In this document: positions 1 through 10,467 of the stretch, one piece after another | Numbering within the stretch: position 1 is the first letter of the stretch | Layout of the letters: each line of letters begins with the position of its first letter | NCBI RefSeq assembly: GCF_020520425.1 | Contig: NC_079491.1 | Coordinates: 110,360,652-110,424,651, forward strand | Reading direction: 5' to 3' | Origin: Spinacia oleracea | Lineage: Eukaryota; Streptophyta; Magnoliopsida; Caryophyllales; Amaranthaceae | Length of the DNA: 64,000 nucleotides | The notes under the pieces: model-generated | Databases searched by the model: none | Told to the model about the DNA's origin: nothing | The model's input: the letters and a program-made list of their open reading frames with translations, nothing else | Translations under genes and position numbers: made by a program

Positions 1-1
1 G

Positions 2-2337
2 GAACCTGTGCCGCTCAAATGGTACTATCACCAGGACCCTAAGCTCTTCCCCACTTGGGAAGACTTTGTCAATGTCTTCATGAAGCAATACTCGTCGAAC
101 ATGGATTTCCAAGTCACCATGCGCGAGCTGGAAGTTCTCTTCCAAAAATGAGGGTTTCACGACCTACTTTGGTAGATGGAGGGACCAGGCGGCCCAGCTA
201 ATCAATAGGCCTCCTGAAACAGAATTGGTCCAAAAATTCATTGACAACCTGGACCCGGCTTACAGACAACACCTTAGGTACCTGGGACTTGACACTTTCA
301 AAAGAGTTTATGATGTGGGAATAAAGATCGAGGACGACCTCGCCAAAACCATACAAAGCAAACCCACATATAAGAACAACACCTATAATCGGGGTAACAC
401 ATCCCAAGCCCAAGAAGTCCATGCTGTAAAAGAAACTCCCGCCCGAAGAAACCCTGGAAGATGGGTCCGAGACCGAAAGTTTGCCCCACTCGGGTCGACT
501 TTGGTACAAGCCTTTGAAAGACTAACCAAGGAAAGCTGAGACCTATAGGCCCCACCCGTGACCCTCCTGTCAAAAGCAAATATTGGGTCGAAGGTACTTA
601 CTGCAAATTCCATCAAGGAAATGGGCATGACACTGAAAACTGCTGGAATCTAAAACATACGATCCAGGACATGATAGAGGATGAAGTGATACCTCTCCCT
701 AACGTTGGCAAACCCAACAACAACAAGAGCCCACTCGGCTCTTGTCACATCTCTCTCGACCAACCAGAGAATTTCGATCCCACGGTGTATATTACACCTT
801 AAGGTGCACCACTCGCTGTGGTCCCTATGGATCGAATCGAGAGGGAAGTGTGCGGTGTGTGGAATGATGATGCTGAAGATATTTACCTATCTCAAGTGTC
901 GGGCCAGGACCTCTTCACTGAAACTTGGCCAGGGTATGCTCTCATTGACACCACCCCTCAGGAGCCCGAGGTCGACAACCTCACCCGATCCGGAAGAATA
1001 TACCAACCGGATATTCACCCACCTCCTATGGACGACATCCCGGTTAGGCAAACTCCTGAGAATGGACGGCACGCCACCGTCGCGGAAGTCATTGAAAATC
1101 CTCTCCTAAAACAACTAAAAAGAACCAAGGCCGAGATTACCATTTGGGATCTTATGTGTACTTCAAAGGAACATCGCGAAAAGCTTATTCGCTCACTTGA
1201 CCTCATCTCAGTACCTACAGATATCACACCTGACTCATTAGTTAGCCATGTCACGAGAGATGCTGGAGAAAAGGCCATAGTTCTCACTGATAAAGACTTA
1301 CCCAAAGAGGGGGGTGCTCACAATAAAGCCCTTTACCTAGTGGTTGGATGCAAAGGACAAAACATCCCCCTAGCGCTCGTAGATAATGGTTCGGCGGTTA
1401 ATGTCTGCCCATTGCGAATCGCCCATTGCTTGGGGCTGGGAAACGATGACTTCCAAACCTCCACGCAAGGCGTACGAGCTTATGATAACTCCCGAAGGCC
1501 TGTATTGGGAAAAATCAACCTTACCATACAAACCGGGCCTGTGGCACGCACCACGGAGTAATAATCGACATCAAGCCCACTTTTAACCTCCTCTTGGGGC
1601 GGCCTTGGCTCCATGACTTAGGAGGTGTGGCTTCTACCTTGCACCAAATGGTTAAACTTAACCATAACGGGGTAATACTAGAAATCCGCGCCCCTCCTCT
1701 CGACGTCAGTTGCACTATGGTTGGAACGGCCGAAACTGCAGACGACCTTTACGGGTTTCAAATGGAAGAAACAATCCAGTTCATCGATGATTATGACCCA
1801 GCATTCCTAGACCCGCATGCATCCTGAGTCATCCCTAGAATGCTGTTAGCTCAAGGTTATTTCCCAGGAACCCCATTGGGCATAAGGAAGAAGGAATACA
1901 CATTCCATCCTTTTCCCGACAAATCTACTCCCTTTGGCTTAGGTTATGAACCAACGGAGGAAGATATTGCTGACCACCTGTCTAGGCTACGCCTTAACAA
2001 AGCCAAACAAATCACCCTCCTTCCCCCATATCAAAGGACCCTTAACGGGATGTTCGTTCGGGAAGGAGAAGAACACCCATGCTGTGATTTCCCTGAACCC
2101 TTCGTTCAGGATGGCTTGCTAAAACCCGGATTTGAAATTTTCCATGACTGCCACACCTTGGATGAGGCACCCCACCTCACCAAGACTAAAACAGCTGAAA
2201 TATTGGACAACCAGGCTCTATGGACATTGTTTAACGAATCGAGGCCTATGGAGAACGAGACTGTGATGACTACCCTAGCTTTACAAGATGAAGGTTTCAA
2301 TCCAACCCAGTTAATCTCTCTTGCATCAACACTATAA
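2..2337 (+). pseudogene. Broken Tat-type gag-protease
   Basis: The start reads as a retrotransposon gag domain (about 2-530). The zinc-binding segment at about 580-650 contains the pattern YCKFHQGNGHDTENCW. A retropepsin-like domain at about 1360-1560 has ALVDNGSAVNVCP (Asn after Asp where Ser or Thr is usual) and continues to LLLGRPWLH near 1600. A C-terminal extension without RT motifs runs to 2337. Breaks: a frameshift near 145 at a run of five A, another near 510-540, a TAA at about 800, a frameshift near 1550 and a TGA at about 1825. It has no intact product. It is the structural and processing region of the element whose pol is missing. Confidence 0.8.
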
Positions 2338-3183
2338 GAGGTCGAGAACGGATGGGTGAAGACATATCAGTGGGTCAATGCAAAAGGAATGGAATTCAAG
2401 ATGAATAGCGGTGAAGGACCGAAGTTTTATGAGACTAAACCCCAGGCTTGAGCCACATAGAGCACCATTAGTAAAAAGCGCCTAGTAGTTCTTTAGATTG
2501 ATAGAAAAAAAAATAATAGAGACTTTAGATGGTCCTAAGGCCCCTTAGAATATGGGTCAGTTTTATTTCAGTGTGTTTTCCTTACTTTCCGAATCAATAA
2601 AGGCATAATATTTCTCCTAAAATTTTATTCTAACACTAAATAAACACCAAATGTACTTGCAAAATACAAAAATAAAGAGGCGGCCCACTCCAGGCCCAAC
2701 AAACAAAGCCCACTCGGTTTTGAAATAGTGCCATGGGAACCAATTCCCGAAACCCACAAAATAAACCACACTATCCCATTCATATCCCTAAAACCTAATA
2801 AGCCAAACCAGTGTCATCATAAGAGTCAGTCCATGCAACCCAGAATCAAAGGAAATCAAAATCCAAAACAATGCAAATGTTACAAAAAAAAAAAAAGATT
2901 CATAAAACACAGATTCCATCATACCCTTCACTAACAACACCTCAAAAACCTACACAAAGATCTTCATAACCTCCGCACCCTAACCCCATTTTCAAAATTG
3001 TTTCGAGTCACGAATAGAAAAAATTGATTCGGACAAAAACGCATTTCACGCTAACAGTCAAAAAAGCCTCCAAAGTAGCCTCAAAATTGTCCTTTAAATA
3101 CGAGCAAAATATCAAGGCACAAAAAAAAGAAATGCAAGAACATGTGAAGCAAAGCGTCAAAAATTAACCGCCCAAGTCATTTT
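2338..3183. other. Post-protease non-coding part of the Tat-like element
   Basis: No supported gene. The sequence is A-rich with short poly-A runs and some poly-A-signal-like motifs near 2596. RT and integrase would be expected here in a complete element and are absent. Confidence 0.5.
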
Positions 3184-3236
3184 CAGCGCCCAGGGCTGGG
3201 CGCCGGAATTTCTGACGCCCCAGCCTGGGCGTTGAA
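3184..3236. repeat. Double GC-rich hairpin module, copy 1
   Basis: Two imperfect palindromes in a row, the first built on GCGCCCAGGGCTGGGCGC, the second on CGCCCCAGCCTGGGCG, separated by a few T-rich bases. The copy lies beyond the 3' end of the antisense PMD gene. The same pair recurs at 4829, 5767, 8258 and 24342. Confidence 0.85.
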
Positions 3237-3906
3237 ACTCTCTGCCTGACAAAAAAAAAAAATTCTTTTCAGAAGTGCTCGTCATTTTATCCGCACACAA
3301 CGGAAAAATAACGAACACTTGGGGGGTACAGTACGTATCCAAATAGGCTTACCAACCAAGAATATAGCCATACAAATTAGTCGAATTTCGAGTTTCATAT
3401 TTTACGCGACTTATGGCAAAAAAAAAAAACGGCAGATGAAAATAATGATAATACTTCACTCATTTGACCGATTAAGTAATATGTTTCCACCTCAGGGCAT
3501 ATCTACCGAAATCCGGCATACTAGAACTTATTCAAAAGCTAGAACTACGCGCGACCTGATTCTTACAAGATACGTACCAAGGATTCAGTCCAAAAAAAAA
3601 AATTCTTTGTGCAAAAAGTGTTAGACATATAAAATACATAAAAAAGAGGAGAAACAAAAATAAATGAAAATGAAAAATAAAAATAAAAATACGCCTTTAT
3701 TAAAAATAATAAGAAGGAAAACAGAGTGCTAAAAATAAAAATAAACACGACTGAAATAAATGGAGGGCACCTACACCCTAGCAAGAACTACACTACTCTA
3801 GTTCTTCTGGATCATCAAATAAAGTCTTGTAGAGGGCAATATTCGCAGGATCCACCCCCACAGTCTTCTGCGCTGCCCTAATGTCAATCTCCATAAGAAC
3901 CGGCTC
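3237..3906. other. A-rich non-coding stretch of the Tat-like element
   Basis: Many A-runs and simple A/T repeats such as the AAAATAAAAATAAA tract near 3670. It lies downstream of the antisense PMD gene and may hold its 3' UTR. No gene seen. Confidence 0.4.
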
Positions 3907-4771
3907 CTAGACACTAACTTCCAAAGATGCCAAGGCTTCAGAAACATTCTCAGTTATAGCCCGCTCAGCCTCGAGGGCACAGGCAATGGTGGGAGAAGGA
4001 TTATTATCATCAACTAGACTAGCCACTGTTTCTACAGGCGGCTGAGCCTTCCTAACCCATACATTGTTCCGGAGACGATCTCCGCGAGAGCTTGCATTTC
4101 TTTTAACAACAGCAGGCCCCTTCATGTTAGGCATCTTTTTAGGCCTGAAACTGGAACGGGGAGGAACTTCCTTTCGCTTTCGATCCGGACGAGCTTTCAC
4201 AGTCTTACTACTATAGGTACAAGGTCTGGCAGAATCAGGACCCTCATATTTAACACGAATACGAGGTATCAAAAGCTCAGTCGGCTCCCCATTTCGAGCC
4301 TCGGTCCTCACATCTTTATCATCAGAGCTCATCCACAACTTGTAGTTTTCAGAAAGACCCACAAAGCCATTTGTAGCTACGGCCCAACGCGGGAGACCAT
4401 CATAATACTTAGCCCACGCTAAAGACCCGTGTTTGTGAAAAGGCCGCTACCTTAGGTGGTACCGTATCAGAAAAGGGGATAGTCTGCCTTAAACCATATT
4501 GACGCATGACTCGGTAAGGGAAAATATAAATGGGACGAGACAGCCCCAACAAAGCAACATAAACCGATACATCAGAACCCCCTGTCATAGTAGTCAAACC
4601 CCACCATGGTACCACCCACTTAATAGAACAAATTCCATAAGTAAAAAAGGAGGTCCATTCGGCCTCATCCTGGCCTTGGTGCAAGTATTTTCGGTTACCC
4701 AAGGCTATAGGGCGATAATGTTTAGGATCGGCAGGAGCTTCCAAAAGTCTAAGCCGTTCCGCAAGCCAAAT

Positions 4772-4952
4772 CTGCGAAAACAGGTACAGTCGAATCAAAA
4801 GAATGAAAAAAATGGTCCCTAGGGCGCAGTTTCAACGCCCAGGACCAGGCGCCGAAAACTCCAGCGCCCAGCCCTGGGCGCTGAAACTCAGCCCCAGGCA
4901 AAAAAAAAATATGCAAAAAGGACGTATACGTGCGCAAGGAAAAATCGATCAC
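4772..4952 (-). other. 181-bp intron of the PMD gene
   Basis: On the minus strand the donor is CTGCAG|GTGATCG and the acceptor is TTTTCGCAG|ATTTGG. The intron falls between codons. Without removal the frame would read through into low-complexity sequence. It contains the second double-hairpin module. Confidence 0.8.
4829..4889. repeat. Double GC-rich hairpin module, copy 2 (intronic)
   Basis: Two palindromes based on CGCCCAGGACCAGGCGC and GCGCCCAGCCCTGGGCGC, entirely within the PMD intron. Confidence 0.85.
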
Positions 4953-5676
4953 CTGCAGTAATAGGGGGCTTCCCATAAAATGTTCGGATTTGGCATCCTT
5001 CTTCAACTCATCCGCACTCAGCAAAGTCTCGGCAACAACCAACGGCATGATAGAATAGCAACTTTCCATCTGGCTAATCAAGGGGATCAACCTTATGTCA
5101 CCGAACTCACCATTGTTATTCGATAGCAAATAATGATTCAGCAAGCAATATACAAGGGCTCGAATATTCAATTTCTGTTCGGTCATATTCTTACTAGGCC
5201 TAAAGTGATGTTTTACAAGTTTTGCCAAGTTAACCTTATCATCTACAACAATTTCAGCAAACATGTTATCATCTAATCCTAGGAAAGCCCTTATGGTTGT
5301 TTTACCCTCTTCAATAGTGCCAGGGGTAACAGGAGTAGCATTAGTAGGATAACCAAGGATTGCAGCAAATTCATCGGGCAAAGGACATATTTCGTTGCCC
5401 CGAAAGGCAAAAACATGATGATCGGATTCCCAAAAGCTTAGGGCAGCATGCAGAAAGTTATAATCAATATTAATTTGTTGTAAGCCTAAAAGTGCCTCTA
5501 AGTGGTATTCTTTTAACAAAACTTTTTCTGTAGGAGTAAGGGCCCGTAGCCAACGCCTAACAGTCCGTTGGAGTGAGAAAGTAGGGATCGACATGGTAAA
5601 AGCAATGAGTAATTAAAGCACAGCAAAAAGGAAAGAAAGAATTTGAGAGTGGTGGAAAATAAGGACGTATCTAGCC

Positions 5677-5689
5677 CCTATATATAGCT
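5677..5689 (-). promoter_or_regulatory. Probable TATA box of the antisense PMD gene
   Basis: CTATATATAG on the minus strand, about 85-95 bp upstream of the ATG at 5594. The spacing suits a plant promoter with a short 5' UTR. Inference from motif and position. Confidence 0.55.
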
Positions 5690-5766
5690 GAACGCACCCA
5701 ATGACATCCTGATCCCATTCGGAAACGTGTTAGGAAATCCGAAAGTCAAAAATCACCAGGAAAAGA

Positions 5767-5824
5767 CTTTCAGCGCCCACGGCTGGGCGCCGAAATGTTT
5801 AACGCCTGGCCTTGGGCGCTGAAA
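5767..5824. repeat. Double GC-rich hairpin module, copy 3
   Basis: Palindromes GCGCCCACGGCTGGGCGC and CGCCTGGCCTTGGGCGC. They lie about 80-150 bp upstream of the PMD TATA box, in the likely promoter region. Confidence 0.85.
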
Positions 5825-6717
5825 ATGCAGCCCAAGGCCCAGATTTCACAAAACACGGAACAGGAAAGGACTTAAGACCGTGTTGCTAAACACGAGGCCC
5901 TATTGCAAGTAGGATCAAGCCCAAAGCACCTTTAGCTCCCAAATAAGCAAGAAAAAATATATAACATTAAAACTTGCTCGAAACTTAGACTCGTCTCAGA
6001 AAATGCTTATGTACACTTTTCAAAAAAAAACAAGTTAAATATCATGCTCATTCTTCGAAACACCAAAAATATGTGTCGTCAAGTCATTGGTTTTCCAAAT
6101 AAAAAATGTTTTTCTGTCAAAGGATTAATCCGGCCCAAGCTAAAACCGGATGTCGCCTGAAAACTAAAGTCGCACTCTACGGCTTCGCTAAAGTAGCACA
6201 CCACTATAAAAGGTCGCTCGCACATACGAGCATGACCCCGAACATGATTACAAGATGCGAAAAACAATCGACGAGCCCTAGTGCTTGGGGGCTCGTGAAA
6301 AAATAGACTCCAACAAGGAGCGCGCAATCAAAATCACATTCCCGGACTGCGCCATACACCATATCATGTTTGGATATCTCAAAAAAAGAACGACAACAGG
6401 TTCGACCTCATCAAAAGGACGTCACTGACACTTGTGCACGGTCCTCTGATCAAAGACGAAGTCGAGCCGTAAAGACTAGCTCGAAATCACGAAAGCAGAC
6501 GGTCGCAAGACAAAGATCCGTCTGAACACGTTGTCAGCCCACGTTCAGGTTACAACTAAATTCGAGCATCCCTCGAAAGAATTCGCTCTTGCAAGAATGA
6601 ATAAAAAGAAATTCTCAAAAGAAATCACAAAAAATCAAAGAAATAGGAACTTGCCCATCTTCAGTCTTCAAGATCGCGTCACCAACCGCGCGAGTTCCCA
6701 AATCAAAAAAACAAATT
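5825..6717. other. Non-coding stretch of the Tat-like element
   Basis: No supported gene on either strand. The sequence lies between the PMD promoter and the hairpin array. Short open frames here have no recognisable features. Confidence 0.45.
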
Positions 6718-7131
6718 CAGGGACGTCCACCCTTAGCGGACAGGGCTCGCCCACCCTCAGCAGGCGGGGTCTGCGTCACTAGCCGCGCAGGTCCTCAATT
6801 TTCGAAAAAATAAGGTCTTCAAAATTAAAACAGGCTCGCCATCTTCAGTCGGCGGGGTCTACGTCACAAACCACGTAGGTCCTTATTTTCAAAAAAGCAA
6901 AACAAATTTCAAAATAGATTCGTCCACTTCTATCGGACGGGGTGTCCACCCTTAGCGGACAGGTTCGCCATCTTTAGCCGGCGGGGTCTACGTCACAAAC
7001 CGCGTAGGTCCTTATTTTCAAAATTCAAAAACAGATTCGTCCAATTCTATCGGACGGGGTGTCCACCCTTAGCGGACAGGCTCGCCATCTTTAGCCGGCG
7101 GGGTCTGCATCACTAACCGTGCAGGTCCTTA
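6718..7131. repeat. Tandem array of small hairpins before the 3' LTR
   Basis: About three imperfect copies of a roughly 120-150 bp unit. Each unit is a string of short stem-loops: GTCC..GGAC around ACCCTTAGC, CGCC..GGCG around ATCTTTAGCC, CTACG..CGTAG around TCACAAACCG, and CGTCC..GGACG around ACTTCTATC. Tandem repeats in this position are typical of Tat elements. Confidence 0.75.
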
Positions 7132-7641
7132 GTCGCTGCAGCGATAACTTTTTCTGGTTTTCCCTTTTCCAAAAATTAAAAGGATTGGTTTTCCGTTTTT
7201 TCCAAAAAAAGCGATGTGTTGGATTTTCCTTCGTTTTACGTCCCATAAAAACAAGGGGGTTTTCTCGTTTAGCTAGCCTTGAAAATGAGAATCTTTAAAA
7301 ACACTTTTACCTCGTGATTGGGCTTGGCCAGGCCCAATTACACTTTATAGCTTTGATTTCGAAAACATCTGTAGCTACTCCCAATGACAAAGTGAGGGAG
7401 TTTCTACGCACCTTTAGATCCTTTCAATGACAAAGTGAGGAAGTTTCTATATTATCAGTTGACAAATCCCAATGACACGTGAGGGATATGTCGACACTTC
7501 AAGTGATGACCCTTAAGTCAAATGTTATCACTCGGGGGCTCGTGAGACCCTCGCAAAACAGGTCACATACGCCACGGCTTGTATGACGCACTCCGTCTAA
7601 TACTTTGACCATCGTCTTACTCCAAGACTCAGTAAAAGTGG
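7132..7641. other. Non-coding 3' region of the Tat-like element
   Basis: It contains several near copies of CAATGACAAAGTGAGG (about 7381-7480). No gene seen. Confidence 0.5.
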
Positions 7642-7781
7642 GGGCTAACTGTAGACACCTACTTGAAGGGAAAGGTTCGATGATGAAAGCATAAATCTCC
7701 ACTTGACAACGCATCTCCTATAAAATGAACGAATCTCAATTCCCCTTTTCATTTCACCCGAAACCTACTGTGGGGGCTAAC
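7642..7781 (+). repeat. Partial duplication of LTR start and polypurine tract
   Basis: TGTAGACACCTACTT occurs at 7642 and again at 7782, each preceded by GTGGGGGCTAAC. The first copy lacks part of the sequence present in the second, and its text up to about 7765 matches the first 140 bases of the LTR. Confidence 0.75.
7769..7781 (+). promoter_or_regulatory. Polypurine tract of the Tat-like element
   Basis: GTGGGGGCTAAC directly before the LTR start TGTAGACACC: the place and composition of a plus-strand primer. Confidence 0.6.
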
Positions 7782-8257
7782 TGTAGACACCTACTTTTGT
7801 CCCCATTCCCGAAAGGGAAGGTTCGATGATGAAAACATAAATCTCCACTTGAAAACGCATCTCCTATAAAATAACGAATCTCAATCACCCTTCTCGTTTC
7901 ACCCGAAACCTGCTATCTATAGAAACCTGCTATTTATGGAAACCTGTTAAAAATAGTAACTGTCGTAAAAGGTAGCTTCTAAAAGTGGCAAATCATAAAG
8001 GATAGAAACCTGTCAGAATTAGGTGTTGCATTCCAACATAAATCCTAAATGAGATATAAAACTGCGAGAATCCTATTCCTAATATGATTCGGAAATAAGA
8101 GTTACGTATTAATTAAAATCCTAACGAGCTTAGAGTTCGTAACGGGCCCAGACGCATTCCGTCATAAAATTGATACGCGCTAAAAGACTCGATTAAGTCT
8201 CAAACTCTACGGATTTCAGGAATCCGAATCTGACTAAAGAAAACAGCCCAGACCCTA

Positions 8258-8316
8258 TTTTCAACGCCTGGCTCTGGGTGCTGAAATCTTCGGCGCCCAG
8301 GCCTGGGCGCTGAAAA
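8258..8316. repeat. Double GC-rich hairpin module, copy 4 (LTR)
   Basis: Palindromes CGCCTGGCTCTGGGTGC and GCGCCCAGGCCTGGGCGC, about 75 bp upstream of the LTR TATA box. Confidence 0.85.
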
Positions 8317-8390
8317 TACCTGGGTACGTGTTTTTTCCTAATTCTTTGTGGATTAGAACTCTGCAATTCTATCTTTCCACGAACTCTTCC

Positions 8391-8400
8391 CTATAAATAG
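8391..8400 (+). promoter_or_regulatory. TATA box of the Tat-like LTR
   Basis: CTATAAATAG, in the usual U3 position. The inverted LTR has CTATAAATAC at the matching place (near 24258). Confidence 0.6.
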
Positions 8401-9022
8401 ACCCCTAAATTCGACGTGAAAAGAACACACACAACACACAATTATATTCTGAGTATTGACTCAAACCCTTAGCCTAAGCCTCACGCTGCGAAACTGTTCA
8501 CGCGTTCTGTCGCAATCGATCCATAAATCGAACAGAACGTATCATGTCCCATAATTGAGATTCGTTAAATAAAAAGGAGAAATAGCAAAGTCAAAGTGGT
8601 TAGTTTTCTGAGAACCGTGACGCACCTCTCAAGGGTGCGTCGTAATGTGTCCCTTTTCGATGATTTAACTGCTTTCCTCGCCCTTTTTATGCACTGTTAA
8701 ATTAACTGAATCTGATTGTTCTATCACGCCTAACCAATATAATATTTTTGGGAAATTGGATTATCATGCTAGGTCCCTTAATGCTATTTAAATCAGATAA
8801 TCACGATCGAATTAGTATTATATGTTGCATATTGCTAAAATCAACTCAGATTAGTTTAATAGTTAACGCATGTCCCTTCAATTATTTATGCTGAGCTAGT
8901 AAGGATATCCTGCCTCTGGAGTTATCGACGAGCGAAGTACTCCTCTCGGTAGTTACAGCCCCCCGAACCCTCAATCTCTACCTTGCGGGTGTATGTTGAG
9001 AGATCCCCACACCAGGGATCAC

Positions 9023-9027
9023 AAGGG
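9023..9027. other. Target-site duplication of Copia-1, left
   Basis: AAGGG directly before the LTR start TGAAGG. The same five bases follow the 3' LTR at 23196-23200. Confidence 0.9.
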
Positions 9028-10452
9028 TGAAGGAAATAATGCCCTTGGTCTAAGTATGCATTCTATGTTAAGTCTAATAAATGCGGTTCAGTATTAATTA
9101 ACAAGTTAATAATTCAGTGAGATCAAGTGAGCTGAATGCCTAGCTAGAGGCCGCTTCAGTTCAAGTGGAATTAATGATATTAATCCACAGCTTACTCTTG
9201 ACTGAACCCGTAGGGTCACACAAATAGTACGTAAACGGATCAAGTATTTAATGGCATTAAATACTCTAGCTATGGATATTCGGAACCGACGGATCTTGGT
9301 TTCAGTGGGAGCAGAGATCGTCACAGGCAAGAAATGAATACTCCGGAAACGATGATATTACCGGAAACGGAAATATGGATCGTATCGGAAATATAAATAT
9401 TATCCAAGTCGTAGATGTTGCCGGAAACGGAAACATGGTACGTATCGGAAAATATTATCGGAAATGGAAATATTACCAGAATCGGAAATATTGCCGGAAA
9501 CGGAAATATTGTCAGAATCGGAAATATTACCGGAATCGGAAAATAATTCCGGAAACGGAAATATTAAATATTTGTTCGAAACGGAAATTAATTCCGGAAT
9601 CGGAAATGTTAAATATTGTTCGTATCGGAAATGAATTCCGGAATCGGAAATTTAATCGGAAGCGTATCGTACGAATAAGCATCGGACGAGGCCTGCCGGA
9701 CGAGGCCCAGCACGAAGCCAGGCCATCGCCCAGCAAGCCAAGCGCGCCGCACAAACAGCCACGCCAGGCCCAGCGCAAGGCCAGGCCCAGCAGGCCGTGG
9801 CAGCGCGCACAGCGCGCGCAGCGCGCGCGGGAGCTGCGTGGGCTTGCAGCTCGCGCAGGCCTCGCTGCGTGGGCTGCTGCTCGTGCGCACGCATGGGCGG
9901 CCCATCGTGGCTGCCGTGTGTGCGTGTGTAAGTGTTTGTTTTCGTGCACGTTTCCTAAAACGTGCAGAGTTCGGTTAATGATTAAATTCCTAATTCTATT
10001 TGATAAATTAATTAAATTAGAGTTCTTGTAGGATTCTAGGTTTAATCAATTTGTATCTGAATAGGATTCCAATTCCCTTTCCATACCCCTATAAATATGT
10101 GGCCAGGGTTCACAATTTATAACGAGTTTCAAAGTATTCAAAGTGAGTTTTTGAGAGAAAAATTCAGCCACACATCTTGCTCAAAAGTGCCGAAAATTCT
10201 AGTACCTTAAGGGCGATTCTAGTTGGTCAATCTTAAGGCGGATCCGGACGTGCTGTGGACTATCTACGGAGGGACGACACTTGGAGTCCTAAAGACTTGT
10301 TCTGGTTCGGTTCGGGCGCAGCTAGGGAGGGCACGCAACAAAGAGTATGCATCTAAATTATGCTATATGATTATGTGTAAATAATATGTAATCCTGGGTT
10401 AATGGTTGTTTCCGCATGATTTATGTAATATCATATGTATCATAACCTAACA
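9028..10452 (+). repeat. Copia-1 5' LTR
   Basis: TGAAGGAAATAATGCC at the start, AACCTAACA at the end. Inside are an array of CGGAAATATT-like units (9340-9665), a GC-rich block (9680-9900) and CTATAAATAT at about 10090. Confidence 0.95.
9340..9665. repeat. Degenerate short tandem array (CGGAAATATT type) in the LTR
   Basis: More than a dozen copies of units such as ACCGGAATCGGAAATATT, alternating CCGGAAACGG and CCGGAATCGG. Present in all four copia LTRs of this window. Confidence 0.9.
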
Positions 10453-10453
10453 G

Positions 10454-10467
10454 TGGTATCACGAGCC
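10454..10467 (+). promoter_or_regulatory. Primer-binding site of Copia-1
   Basis: TGGTATCACGAGCC, two bases after the LTR. It matches the complement of the initiator tRNA-Met 3' end (TGGTATCAGAGC) with one extra base. Confidence 0.8.

Larger units (their letters stand above)
3907..5594 (-). pseudogene. Antisense plant mobile domain (PMD) gene inside the Tat-like element
   Basis: Two exons on the strand opposite gag. Exon 1 (5594-4953, 214 codons) starts MSIPTFSLQRTVRRWL and shows PMD-type features: a short helical start, FWESDHHVFAF and LPDEFAAILGYP. Exon 2 starts at 4771 with IWLAERLRLLE and includes PYRVMRQYGL. The splice sites are canonical and the reading phase is kept. A one-base frameshift at the four-base run 4438-4441 breaks exon 2. 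The other frame goes on from there through WAKYYDGLPRW to a basic, K/R/P-rich tail ending at 3907. PMD proteins (MAIN/MAIL family in hosts) are linked to heterochromatin and transposon silencing. Captured PMD genes occur in several plant transposons. The role here is inferred only. If the frameshift is a sequencing error, the gene could be intact. Confidence 0.75.
1..9027 (+). mobile_element. Tat-like Ty3/gypsy element, non-autonomous, left part
   Basis: Gag and protease remnants (to 2337) are followed by about 5.4 kb of non-pol sequence: an antisense PMD gene, hairpin repeats, a polypurine tract and then an LTR starting at 7782. No reverse transcriptase, RNase H or integrase motif is seen between protease and LTR, so it could move only with help. 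The LTR is followed by a primer-binding-like site at 23295 resembling TGGCGACTCC, the tRNA-Arg type used by Tat/Ogre elements. Extra genes, sometimes antisense, and tandem repeats before the 3' LTR are known for the Tat lineage. The 5' LTR is outside the window. The LTR is interrupted at 9027 by Copia-1 and resumes at 23196. Confidence 0.75.
7782..9027 (+). repeat. Tat-like LTR, first part (continues at 23196)
   Basis: It begins TGTAGACACC. Bases 7782-9027 match the reverse complement of about 23600-24848. It holds a double-hairpin module (8258) and a TATA box (8391). Copia-1 is inserted after 9027. The LTR resumes at 23196 and ends near 23294. Confidence 0.8.

Noticed and set aside
198..509. 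Minus-strand frames opposite gag
   Set aside because: Shadow of the gag reading frame on the other strand.
6106..6782. Short open frames between the PMD gene and the hairpin array
   Set aside because: No domain, no codon bias or splice context; consistent with non-coding element sequence.
9375..10031. Long open frames on both strands in the copia LTRs (also at 22100-22774)
   Set aside because: They follow the CGGAAATATT array and GC-rich block; Arg/Ala-rich or repetitive products in several frames at once are composition artefacts.
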